Notes: a model not told the origin generated them from the letters alone. A stretch of 6,371 bases of DNA from Acidobacteriota bacterium (GCA_019247865.1 JAFBAJ010000143.1:1-6371); one strand, 5' to 3'. Shown: positions 1-6,097, numbered from the stretch's first letter. Program-made: numbers and translations.

Positions 1-1
1 C

Positions 2-655
2 GAACGCGTGCTGGCCGACACGGACACCCTGCTCGTGTTCGGGCTGGACCATAACGTGACGCGGCAGGAGGCGACGGCGGCGGAGATAGAGGCTGTGAGC
101 CAGTTTCTCGCGCGCGAAGGAACCTGCCTGATTCTCGGCCCGCACCACGACGTAGGAGGTTCCGAAGACCCGGACGTGCGTAACATGGAATACAGGCATC
201 ATGGCGATGCACTGGTGCCGCGCCAGCAGGGATTCGGGCTCTACACCAGATCTTTAATGCAGGGACTCGGGATCCCCGTCGAGAACCGTTACGGCCTGCG
301 CCCGTTGCGCGACCCGGAGACGAAAAAGCTGGCTCCTCTGTCAATCAACAGGGACCTCGACACAAAGGGATGGCTGCGGGGCGTCGAGACTTTCAATTTC
401 CACATGCACCTGCCGCATTACGCGGTGACCGCGGATGAATCCGAAGCGGTCCGCGTGCTGGCGAGACAGCCCATCGATATGTCAAAGCCTCATCCCTTCA
501 CGGAAGCTGGAAACACTGAGTTCAATATGTGTCTGTGGATGCCCCCGACGGGTGCACGCGCAGGCGATGTGCTCTTTACCGATTCGACCGTCTTCAGCAC
601 GTTGTTCGGTGCCGACGAGAGCCTGCACAACTACTGGCGGAATATCGCCACCTGA
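2..655 (+). CDS. Unrecognised soluble protein, 5'-truncated by the window edge
   Basis: The frame is open from the first bases and ends at TGA 653-655, so only the C-terminal 217 or so residues are visible. An in-frame GTG at 8 could serve as a start, but the protein there enters a hydrophobic strand (DTLLVFGLD) almost at once, as if an earlier strand and helix were missing, so I treat it as partial. The strand, acidic helix (AAEIEAVSQFLAREG) and second strand (TCLILGP) recall the alpha/beta core of class I glutamine-amidotransferase-like or DUF4350-like proteins; this is a fold impression only. No catalytic Cys can be assigned. Histidines cluster in three places (GPHHDVGG, YRHHGD, FHMHLPHY), which could bind metal or heme. 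No signal peptide or membrane segment is visible. Its stop overlaps the ribosome binding site of the peroxidase gene, so the two are probably co-translated. Coding status is well supported; function is unknown. Confidence 0.75.
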   Translation, partial: ERVLADTDTLLVFGLDHNVTRQEATAAEIEAVSQFLAREGTCLILGPHHDVGGSEDPDVRNMEYRHHGDALVPRQQGFGLYTRSLMQGLGIPVENRYGLRPLRDPETKKLAPLSINRDLDTKGWLRGVETFNFHMHLPHYAVTADESEAVRVLARQPIDMSKPHPFTEAGNTEFNMCLWMPPTGARAGDVLFTDSTVFSTLFGADESLHNYWRNIAT

Positions 656-660
656 GGTGA
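654..660 (+). promoter_or_regulatory. Ribosome binding site (GAGGTGA) that fixes the TTG start of the peroxidase gene
   Basis: GAGGTGA overlaps the last two bases of the preceding stop codon and sits 6 nt before TTG 667. The first in-frame ATG lies far inside the peroxidase, past the conserved N-terminal segment, so this site is the best argument for TTG initiation. The overlap suggests that ribosomes finishing the upstream gene re-initiate here. Confidence 0.6.
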
Positions 661-666
661 ACGCCC

Positions 667-1980
667 TTGCTTGAGCTTGATGATATACAAAGCGGAGTTC
701 TGAGGCCGCGGCCTGCTCCTTATGTGGCGACGTACATCGCGCTTCGCATTGACGAGCCCCGAGCGGGACGCGAGTTGATGCGGCGGGTCAGCCGCGCGGT
801 GACCTCCGCAGACAACCCGACCAGCCCCCTGGCAGACACCTGGGTGAGCGTCGCACTCACCTATCAGGGTCTCAAGGCGCTCGGCGTGCCTCAGCATTCG
901 CTCGACAGCTTCGCCTGGGAATTCCGTCAGGGGATGGCCGCGAGGGCGAAAGAGCTGGGCGACACAGGCGAGAGCGCGCCCGAAAACTGGGAGACGCCGC
1001 TTGGGACAAAGGATGTGCACGTCATCATCGTGGCCGTCTCGCCGGACGAGGGGCGTCTGGAGGCTGCGCTTGAGCCTGCCCGCAAGGCTTACCGCGAGAT
1101 GACCGGGATCGAAGCCATCTGGCGACAGAACTGCCATGCCCTGCCTTCGGAAACGGAGCCGTTCGGATACAGGGACGGCATCAGTCATCCGGCAATCGAA
1201 GGGAGCGGGATTCCCGGAAGTAATCCGGGCGAGCAACCGCTCAGGGCCGGGGAGTTCGTGCTCGGTTATCCGGACGAGCTGGGCGGCGTTCAGAAGACAG
1301 AGCCGGAGGTTCTGGGGCGCAACGGAACCTACGTCGTCTTTCGCAAGCTGGAGCAGCGCGTGGCAGAGTTCCGCAGCTACCTCAAGACAAACTCGACCGG
1401 CCCGGAGGATGAGGAGTTGATGGCGGCAAAGATGATGGGGCGCTGGCGCAGCGGCGCGCCGCTGGCCCTCTGCCCCTTCCACGACAACCCGGAGCTGGGC
1501 TCCGACCCGCGACGCAACAACGATTTTCTTTACCATGAAGACGACCCGATGGGATTCAAAACTCCGTGTGGCTCGCACATACGGCGCACGAACCCGCGCG
1601 ACGCAGAGATCGCAGGCGTGACGCGTATCCACCGAATGATCCGACGCGGAACTGCTTACGGGCCGCCGCTCCCGGACGGCGTCCTGGAGGACGACGGCGT
1701 GGAGCGAGGTCTGATGTTCGCGTTCGTTGGAGCACACCTGGGCCGCCAGTTTGAGTTCGTTCAATCTCAGTGGATCAACGACGGAATCTTCTTCGGGGGC
1801 GGAGCCGATAAAGACCCGATCACGGGCTCAAACGGAGAGGCAGGCAGCTTTACAGTGCCGCGCAGGCCGGTTCGCAGGCGTCTACAGGGCATCCCGCACT
1901 TTGTCGTCACGCGCGGCGGCGAGTACTGCTTTATGCCCGGCCTGCGTGCGCTCCGCTGGCTCTCCGACCTGCAAACTTAA
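667..1980 (+). CDS. DyP-type heme peroxidase
   Basis: A 437-residue dye-decolourising-type peroxidase, expected to bind heme b and use H2O2 to oxidise organic substrates. The family signature GxxDG is present as G167-Y-R-D170-G171; Asp170 is the distal acid-base residue of the family. His304 in the GSHIRRTNPRD block is the expected proximal heme ligand. The arginine-rich HRMIRRG stretch at 322-328 is where the distal arginine is expected, but I cannot say which residue fills that role. A late block with QWINDG and DPITGSN is also typical. The length fits the longer soluble C/D (class V) branch better than the Tat-exported EfeB branch of about 400 residues. There is no signal peptide, so a cytoplasmic or encapsulated location is likely. 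The start is TTG, supported by GAGGTGA 6 nt upstream. The gene ends one base before a palindromic repeat. The family call is firm; the physiological substrate is unknown. Confidence 0.93.
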   Translation: MLELDDIQSGVLRPRPAPYVATYIALRIDEPRAGRELMRRVSRAVTSADNPTSPLADTWVSVALTYQGLKALGVPQHSLDSFAWEFRQGMAARAKELGDTGESAPENWETPLGTKDVHVIIVAVSPDEGRLEAALEPARKAYREMTGIEAIWRQNCHALPSETEPFGYRDGISHPAIEGSGIPGSNPGEQPLRAGEFVLGYPDELGGVQKTEPEVLGRNGTYVVFRKLEQRVAEFRSYLKTNSTGPEDEELMAAKMMGRWRSGAPLALCPFHDNPELGSDPRRNNDFLYHEDDPMGFKTPCGSHIRRTNPRDAEIAGVTRIHRMIRRGTAYGPPLPDGVLEDDGVERGLMFAFVGAHLGRQFEFVQSQWINDGIFFGGGADKDPITGSNGEAGSFTVPRRPVRRRLQGIPHFVVTRGGEYCFMPGLRALRWLSDLQT

Positions 1981-2124
1981 GTAGTGTCCCAAATTCAATT
2001 CTCTGCGTCATCTCTCTGCGCGAACTCTGCGCCTGCGGCGGTGAAGCTGACGTACAGGGCGCTCACCGCAGAGACGCAGAGAAGCCGCAGGGATGACGCA
2101 GAGAAAGCCAGATCAGGACACTAC
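1981..2124 (+). repeat. 144-bp palindromic MITE-like element with 9-bp terminal inverted repeats
   Basis: The ends are exact inverted repeats: GTAGTGTCC at 1981-1989 and GGACACTAC at 2116-2124. A second exact pair of 13 bp lies inside (TCTCTGCGTCATC at 2000-2012 against 2092-2104), and a third of 7 bp (GCGGTGA at 2038-2044 against 2063-2069) encloses an 18-base loop. CTCTGCG occurs three times in the left half and its complement CGCAGAG three times in the right half, so most of the element could fold into one interrupted hairpin. There is no coding capacity. A TA dinucleotide sits near each outer end (1982-1983, 2122-2123), compatible with a Tc1/IS630-type TA duplication, but this is inference. 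CCCAAATT at 1988-1995 recurs directly at 2124-2131. It lies between the peroxidase stop and the outer-membrane protein gene and could end or attenuate transcription there. Whether it is mobile depends on finding other copies. Confidence 0.7.
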
Positions 2125-2166
2125 CCAAATTAGTGGAGAGTGTTTCCGCGACGCGGCCGGGGTCTT

Positions 2167-3108
2167 ATGAGGAACAAGGCTACATTGCTTGAATCGATCA
2201 TGCCGGTTGCGCTCCGTCTGCTCCTGTTATCGCTCATCGGCTTAGGTCAGGTGCAGGCGCAGGTCAGAGGCGTGTACCCGCTCGGAATGAGCGCCACCAA
2301 TTCCGGAGTCACCCCCGAACCGGGGTTTATGTACTCGAACCTGCTGGCGATCTATTCGCGCGATAAACTGAGAGGCCCGAATGGCGAGCTGTCAGCCACG
2401 GGCAATAACTCCGTCATCATGGACCTGAACTCTTTCGTCTGGGTGAGCAGGAAGACGATCTTAGGCGGGGCCAGGTTTTCGATGTTGGCGACCTTGCCGG
2501 TCGCCAACAATGCACTGACCTCAGATGTCACCGGGCACATCAGCGGCGGGAGCGGCTTCGCAGACTCCTATTATCAACCCTTCATCCTGGGTTGGCTGAA
2601 GAAGGGCGTAGCCATCCGTGCGGTTTACGGATTCCTTGCGCCGACCGGGCAGTTCAAGGCGGAGCGGAACGACAACGTCGGCTCCGGGTATTGGACTCAC
2701 GCGCTCTCTTCGGGACAAACGATCTATCTGAACAGGAACAAATCAACCTCCATCTCTGCTTTTCAGATGTACGAGTTCCACACCACACAGCAAGGCACCG
2801 GGATTCGTCCCGGTCAGACTTTGAATCTGGATTATTCGTTGATGCAAAGCCTGCCGCTGCGGTCCGAATGGGGACTGCAAGTTGGTGTCGTGGGCTACGG
2901 CCAGTGGCAGACGACGGATAAGAGCGGGCCGGCCATCACCCCTGAGCAGGCGAAGGCACACTACAAGGTCAACGCGCTGGGCTTCGCGTCGAACGTGAGC
3001 TTGCCATCGCGTAAGTTGAGCCTGGGGTTCAAGTATTTCAAGGAATTTTCGAACAGGTCTACGTTTGAGGGTTACTCGGTTCAGATTTCGGGCTCCATCA
3101 AATTCTAA
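2167..3108 (+). CDS. Outer-membrane beta-barrel protein, MetA-pathway/SphA-like (putative transporter)
   Basis: With the ATG at 2167 the product is 313 residues. It opens with a basic N-region (MRNK), a hydrophobic core (LRLLLLSLIGLG) and a signal peptidase I-type site after V29-Q-A31. The mature part is rich in alternating polar/hydrophobic strands, Gly, Tyr and Ser. It ends in SGSIKF, the C-terminal aromatic residue recognised by the BAM outer-membrane assembly machinery. The overall pattern, including the YQPFILGW segment and a late GFKYFKEF strand, resembles the MetA-pathway of phenol degradation / COG4313 family of putative channels for aromatic or hydrophobic compounds. That assignment comes from pattern memory and is less certain than the barrel call. 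An in-frame GTG at 2140 would add nine residues, but its purine-rich site lies too close; ATG 2200 would also leave a signal peptide. It is the first gene of a three-gene run, 19 bp ahead of the next. No promoter is evident in 2125-2166. Confidence 0.8.
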   Translation: MRNKATLLESIMPVALRLLLLSLIGLGQVQAQVRGVYPLGMSATNSGVTPEPGFMYSNLLAIYSRDKLRGPNGELSATGNNSVIMDLNSFVWVSRKTILGGARFSMLATLPVANNALTSDVTGHISGGSGFADSYYQPFILGWLKKGVAIRAVYGFLAPTGQFKAERNDNVGSGYWTHALSSGQTIYLNRNKSTSISAFQMYEFHTTQQGTGIRPGQTLNLDYSLMQSLPLRSEWGLQVGVVGYGQWQTTDKSGPAITPEQAKAHYKVNALGFASNVSLPSRKLSLGFKYFKEFSNRSTFEGYSVQISGSIKF

Positions 3109-3127
3109 GCATAGCTAAGGAGAAGCG

Positions 3128-3544
3128 ATGAGGGACTTTCTTGTCCGTGCGCTGATGAACATTGGCGACCGTGTAGGCGGGCCGATGACTTTTCGGCTCA
3201 TTCTTCAGCCGACGATGGCGGCGCTCCTGGCTTTGCGCGCCGGGCTGAAGGATGCTCGTGAAGGTCGGCCGCCCTACTTCTGGGCCGTGCTGACGAACCG
3301 TTTGCACCGGCCGGACCTGCTGCGCGAGGGGTGGAAGGCGGTCGGCAGAGTCTTCGTCTTAGCCGTCATCATGGATGTCATCTACCAGTGGATCGTCCAG
3401 CGATGGGTTTATCCGGGAGAGGTGGTCATCGTCGCCATCATCCTGGCCCTCGTGCCGTACCTGTTGATTCGCGGCCCGGTCAACCGCATTGCGCGGCGGC
3501 GGCGTCAGCGCAACGGCGAAAGCCTTGCGGTCAAGGGCGAGTAA
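3128..3544 (+). CDS. Small integral membrane protein, function unknown
   Basis: A 138-residue protein starting at ATG 3128 behind a good site, AAGGAG at 3117-3122. Two strong membrane segments are visible, about residues 73-91 (with VFVLAVIMDVIYQWIV) and 98-114 (VVIVAIILALVPYLLI). A weaker hydrophobic stretch lies at 22-40, joined by a polar loop rich in Arg, Lys and Pro (about 41-71). The C-terminal tail after residue 118 is strongly basic (RIARRRRQR), which by the positive-inside rule should be cytoplasmic. There is no signal peptide cleavage site and no cysteine. I do not recognise the family. Its place between an outer-membrane protein and a flavoprotein, with gaps of 19 and 27 bp, argues that it is the inner-membrane partner of that pair, perhaps an anchor or electron or substrate conduit. 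That role is inferred from context alone. Confidence 0.82.
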   Translation: MRDFLVRALMNIGDRVGGPMTFRLILQPTMAALLALRAGLKDAREGRPPYFWAVLTNRLHRPDLLREGWKAVGRVFVLAVIMDVIYQWIVQRWVYPGEVVIVAIILALVPYLLIRGPVNRIARRRRQRNGESLAVKGE

Positions 3545-3571
3545 ACCAGCACTGCATCTCAGAGGAGAAGG

Positions 3572-4987
3572 ATGATAGACGTTCTGGTCATCGGTGGCGG
3601 CCCGGCCGGTGTGGTGGCGGCGCTGCGCGCCGCGGACCTGGGCGCGAAGACTGTGCTCGTGACTCGTGATGGGTTTGGCGGCATGGCTGCCAATGACGGC
3701 CCGGTTCCGGTACGCACGCTGGCCCACGCTGCACGGCTGATGAGAGACGCACGCCAGCTCGGCCGGTACGGCATAGTCGTCGGCGAGCCGCAGCTTGATT
3801 ACACGCAACTGCTCGCGCGCGTGCAGGAGGTTGTCAGTGACGTGCGCGCGCATTCCACCTTCCGCGAGCAGATAGACTCTCTCGGCGTGGTCGTTAATGA
3901 AGAGTGCGGAGCCGCACGCTTCGCTGACCAGCACACGGTTGAGACAGAGAGCGGGCTGCGCCTGCGCGCAGACAAGATCGTGATCTGCACCGGGGGCACG
4001 AGCCGCAAACTCTCCGTCCCCGGCTCCGAGCTCACCGCCACGCACAGCGATGCGTGGGGGCTCAGTTCCGTGCCGCCTTCGATGATCGTGATCGGCGGGG
4101 GAGCCACAGGCGTCCAGGTCGCCTCTATCTTCAACGCCTTAGGCTCAGGCATCCAACTCTTTCACGCGGGCCAGCGTATTCTGCCGACCGAGGATGAAGA
4201 GGTGTCTGCGGCCGTCGCCGAAGCTTTGCGCGAATCCGGCATCGTGGTCAGGGAAGACTTCGGTTGTATAGAGTCTTTCGAGCAGACCTCTTCGGGCGTG
4301 CGTATGTTCCTTACCAAAGAGGGACGGCGGGAAAGCGTCGAAGCGGCCCTGGCCGTGACGACCATCGGTTGGGTGGCGAATACCGGCGGACTACAGCTCG
4401 CACAGGCGGGCATAGAGACCGACGCCAGAGGCTTTATTCGGGTTGACGAATTTCTAAACACCTCCGCGCCGCACGTCTTCGCCGCCGGTGACGTGATCGG
4501 GCGGCTGATGCTGGTTCCGCAGGCGATTCAGGAAGGCTTCGTCGCGGCCACCAACGCGGTCCGGGGTGCGACGATGAAGTCCCTCGATGAGGTCGCGCCG
4601 ATCGGCAGTTTCACCGACCCGGAGTACGCGCAGGTGGGCATGACAGAGGCGCAGGCGCGCGCCAACCGAGAGGTCGTGGTAGCCACCATCCGCTTCGACT
4701 CGACGACCCGCACGATCATTGACGGCCGGACAAACGGTTTTTGTAAGCTCATTGCAGACCGCCGGACGCGCCAGATCCTGGGCTGCCACGTCGTCGGAGA
4801 GCGTGCGGTCGAAATCACACAGGCGGCGGCGATAGCCATCTCTGCCCGCATGCGCGTAGACGAACTGGCCCAGGTGCCACTCTCCTTTCCAACCTACGTC
4901 GGGGTTCTCGGCCGTGTCGCAGCGAAGGCTACCCGCCGACTCAACTTGAATCTTGATTGGCAAGCCAGCCAGTTAGAAGACTCCTGA
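3572..4987 (+). CDS. Lpd/MerA-type FAD pyridine-nucleotide oxidoreductase lacking the redox cysteines
   Basis: A 471-residue flavoprotein of the pyridine nucleotide-disulfide oxidoreductase superfamily, at the usual length for dihydrolipoamide dehydrogenase. In order: FAD dinucleotide fold GGGPAG at residues 8-13; an NAD(P)-binding GxGxxG at G175-G180 inside VIGGGATG; the second FAD motif HVFAAGD ending at D307; and the C-terminal dimerisation domain from about 345, with TDPEYAQVG at 348-356. The active-site motif is degenerate: where the family has GGTCLNVGCIPSK, this protein has GGMAANDGPVPVR, with Ala39 and Pro44 replacing the two cysteines. The C-terminal catalytic His and Glu of HPTLSE are Phe439 and Gly444. 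Disulfide, lipoamide or mercuric reduction is therefore excluded by known chemistry, but hydride transfer from NAD(P)H to FAD looks possible. His198 occupies the place where NAD-specific members carry an acidic residue, with Arg202 nearby, weakly favouring NADPH. AGGAGA at 3563-3568 precedes the ATG. It is the last gene of the operon. Confidence 0.9.
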   Translation: MIDVLVIGGGPAGVVAALRAADLGAKTVLVTRDGFGGMAANDGPVPVRTLAHAARLMRDARQLGRYGIVVGEPQLDYTQLLARVQEVVSDVRAHSTFREQIDSLGVVVNEECGAARFADQHTVETESGLRLRADKIVICTGGTSRKLSVPGSELTATHSDAWGLSSVPPSMIVIGGGATGVQVASIFNALGSGIQLFHAGQRILPTEDEEVSAAVAEALRESGIVVREDFGCIESFEQTSSGVRMFLTKEGRRESVEAALAVTTIGWVANTGGLQLAQAGIETDARGFIRVDEFLNTSAPHVFAAGDVIGRLMLVPQAIQEGFVAATNAVRGATMKSLDEVAPIGSFTDPEYAQVGMTEAQARANREVVVATIRFDSTTRTIIDGRTNGFCKLIADRRTRQILGCHVVGERAVEITQAAAIAISARMRVDELAQVPLSFPTYVGVLGRVAAKATRRLNLNLDWQASQLEDS

Positions 4988-5220
4988 TACCTTCCCTTCC
5001 GGCATGTAAGTTTCAGATAGATAAAGCCACTAAGTTGCCGTTTCGGTGGGCTCAAACAGCTCTCGCTCTCTTCCTGTTCCAATTCTCCTAAAATGTGTAC
5101 CGGTTTGTTTGAAGCTTTGCGAGTCGGCCTGGTGTTTGAGACTACGGACGATACCACGGCTGATGAGATCAAAAAGTAAAGCCCTACTGTGTCTTCCCTC
5201 GTCGCTTGCGGCAGGGCTCA

Positions 5221-5252
5221 AAAGGAGGCGCGAAATGTTTTCTGCGGAATGA
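5221..5252 (+). other. Strong Shine-Dalgarno site followed by a five-codon frame (MFSAE)
   Basis: AAAGGAGG at 5221-5228 is nearly a perfect anti-16S match and sits 6 nt before ATG 5235. The frame reads only Met-Phe-Ser-Ala-Glu and stops at TGA 5250-5252. The stop overlaps ATG 5249 in the arrangement AATGA, which is typical of translational coupling. It may be a leader mini-ORF or chance. The ribosome site is unusually good for an otherwise non-coding spacer. Confidence 0.3.
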
Positions 5253-5347
5253 GCACTTATTTGTGTAAACCGGAATTATCGATGTCAATGATCGACTTTC
5301 AGAGGACGGAGAAGGCGACACGGCGGTCAGGGAAATTCATTGACTAA
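5249..5347 (+). CDS. Possible 32-residue small protein (low confidence)
   Basis: The frame starts at ATG 5249, overlapping the stop of a five-codon frame that has a very strong ribosome site, and ends at TAA 5345-5347. The peptide begins MSTYLCKPELSMSMIDF and ends in a basic stretch, TRRSGKFID. It has one cysteine, no signal peptide and no membrane segment. The same frame is open back to 5180, so a longer form from GTG 5189 (52 residues) cannot be excluded. I recognise no family. Its 3' end overlaps the -35 element of the protease promoter. Support is only the coupling geometry, so chance is a real possibility. Confidence 0.2.
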   Translation: MSTYLCKPELSMSMIDFQRTEKATRRSGKFID

Positions 5348-5367
5348 TAAGTGTTTTGCCGTAGAAT
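5340..5367 (+). promoter_or_regulatory. Candidate sigma70 promoter for the protease gene
   Basis: TTGACT (5340-5345) and TAGAAT (5362-5367) are separated by 16 bp, each close to the sigma70 consensus. Transcription would begin near 5374, leaving a leader of about 68 nt before ATG 5442. It is the best-matched promoter pair I found in the window. Sigma factors of the true host may prefer other sequences. Confidence 0.45.
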
Positions 5368-5411
5368 CGCAGTGCCAAAAATTGCGGCGGTCTTCTCCTC
5401 GCTCTCACGAG

Positions 5412-5428
5412 TGATATCCAGCATATCA
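5412..5428 (+). promoter_or_regulatory. Perfect 6-bp-arm palindrome abutting the protease ribosome site
   Basis: TGATAT-CCAGC-ATATCA is an exact inverted repeat with a 5-base spacer. Its last base is the first base of AGGAG (5428-5432), the ribosome site of the protease gene. In the transcript it could form a small hairpin next to the ribosome site; in DNA it could be an operator about 40 bp downstream of the predicted start of transcription. The stem is AT-rich and weak. Confidence 0.25.
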
Positions 5429-5441
5429 GGAGTCTCGCCTT

Positions 5442-6092
5442 ATGCCTCTTCGCATTAAAGATGGTGTCAATATCCCCGTCGCTCGTTTTACGGCCCCCGA
5501 GCTGCTAAGCGGACTCAGGTCTGCGCGGCTTGCTCTTCCGGAGGAGCTGCTTGTTCTTCCGACTAACATACCGTTCATTCCGGGCGAGCAGAGCGCACGG
5601 ATTGACGTGCGCCCGGTGCATCAGGCTGAGGAGCTGTGGTGCTGGGCGGCCTGTGCGGAGATGGTCTTGCGCTTCTTTGGGGTAGCGCGCGATGAATGTA
5701 CTGTCGCCGGCGACCATCTGAAGAGGGACTGCTGTAATCCCTTCGGGCCCGGCTGTAATGTGGGGCTCAGCGTCGAAGGAGTAGATCAGGCTTTCGCGAC
5801 CGCCGGACTTGCCGGCAATCGCTTTCCCTCTGCGCTCTCTTTCGACGAGATCAAAGAGCAGATCAGCGGCGCAATCCCGCGCCCGATCGTCGCCGGGATA
5901 AAGTGGGCCAGCGGGAACGGGCACCTCATCGTCATCAGCGGATGGAGAGAGGCCGGTGCGCGACGATTCGTAACGGTCAACGACCCCTTCTACAACTCGG
6001 GCGATATCCGCTACGAGAGTCTGGTCAGTAACTATGGTCCGAACAACACCGGCAGATGGGAAAACACCTGGACGGAATTCAGAAGGGCTTGA
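5442..6092 (+). CDS. Papain-like cysteine protease (C39/AvrRpt2-like), no signal peptide
   Basis: A 216-residue protein whose core matches the bacterial papain-fold protease pattern. Gln61 lies six residues before Cys67 in VHQAEELWCWAAC, the oxyanion-hole Gln and nucleophile spacing of papain-like enzymes. His161 follows in NGHLIVISGW, and Asp181 in VTVNDPFY is the likely third member of the triad. About 55 residues precede the core, with no signal peptide or membrane segment. They are Pro- and Leu-rich and could be a propeptide or substrate-binding region. Besides the nucleophile there are cysteines at 71, 86, 97, 98 and 105; the cluster between 86 and 105 (DCCNPFGPGCN) could form disulfides or bind metal. 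The start is ATG 5442 behind AGGAG (5428-5432). A sigma70-like promoter lies about 75 bp upstream. The next gene follows after 5 bp. Peptidase C39 or AvrRpt2-type C70 are the closest named families I can offer; the substrate is unknown. Confidence 0.85.
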   Translation: MPLRIKDGVNIPVARFTAPELLSGLRSARLALPEELLVLPTNIPFIPGEQSARIDVRPVHQAEELWCWAACAEMVLRFFGVARDECTVAGDHLKRDCCNPFGPGCNVGLSVEGVDQAFATAGLAGNRFPSALSFDEIKEQISGAIPRPIVAGIKWASGNGHLIVISGWREAGARRFVTVNDPFYNSGDIRYESLVSNYGPNNTGRWENTWTEFRRA

Positions 6093-6097
6093 ATATT

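Larger units (their letters stand above)
4988..5441 (+). other. 454-bp intergenic spacer without a firmly supported gene
   Basis: This spacer is visibly lower in GC than its neighbours and has no frame with convincing codon usage. It contains a short frame at 5093-5179 (28 codons, ending TTADEIKK, no ribosome site), a weak hairpin (AGCCCT 5180-5185 with AGGGCT 5213-5218, no U-tract), the strong Shine-Dalgarno site and overlapping tiny frames at 5221-5347, an 8-bp inverted repeat (CACTTATT 5254-5261 with AATAAGTG 5346-5353), and the promoter and palindrome listed separately. No tRNA, CRISPR or clear intrinsic terminator was seen. A small RNA remains possible. Confidence 0.6.

Noticed and set aside
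631..1764. A 377-codon open frame on the minus strand opposite the peroxidase gene
   Set aside because: The + strand frame carries unmistakable DyP motifs. The minus frame has low-complexity Arg/Ala/Leu composition, as expected for the antisense of a GC-rich gene.
1981..2124. CRISPR-like array suggested by the repeated CTCTGCG words
   Set aside because: The words are only 7 bp, irregularly spaced and arranged as mirror halves of a palindrome, not as uniform direct repeats with spacers.
3359..4045. A 228-codon minus-strand frame across the membrane protein and flavoprotein genes
   Set aside because: It spans two well-supported genes and the gap between them, has no recognisable motif, and lies antisense to the FAD-binding fold.
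4454..4963. A 169-codon minus-strand frame opposite the 3' half of the flavoprotein gene
   Set aside because: Its residues mirror the conserved dimerisation domain on the + strand; composition is Arg/Asp-rich with no family signal.
3572..4987. Annotation as mercuric reductase or dihydrolipoamide dehydrogenase
   Set aside because: Both enzymes need the CxxxxC pair and the C-terminal His-Glu (or Cys pair), all absent here. Only the superfamily name is justified.
5066..5094. A promoter ending in TAAAAT at 5089-5094
   Set aside because: The -10 is reasonable, but the corresponding -35 position reads CTCTCT, with no match to consensus.
5180..5218. Rho-independent terminator in the spacer after the flavoprotein
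   Set aside because: The stem is only 6 bp with a 27-base loop, and the sequence that follows is CAAAAGGAGG rather than a U-tract.
5505..5924. A 139-codon minus-strand frame opposite the protease gene
   Set aside because: It is antisense to the catalytic core of the protease, and no motif is seen.
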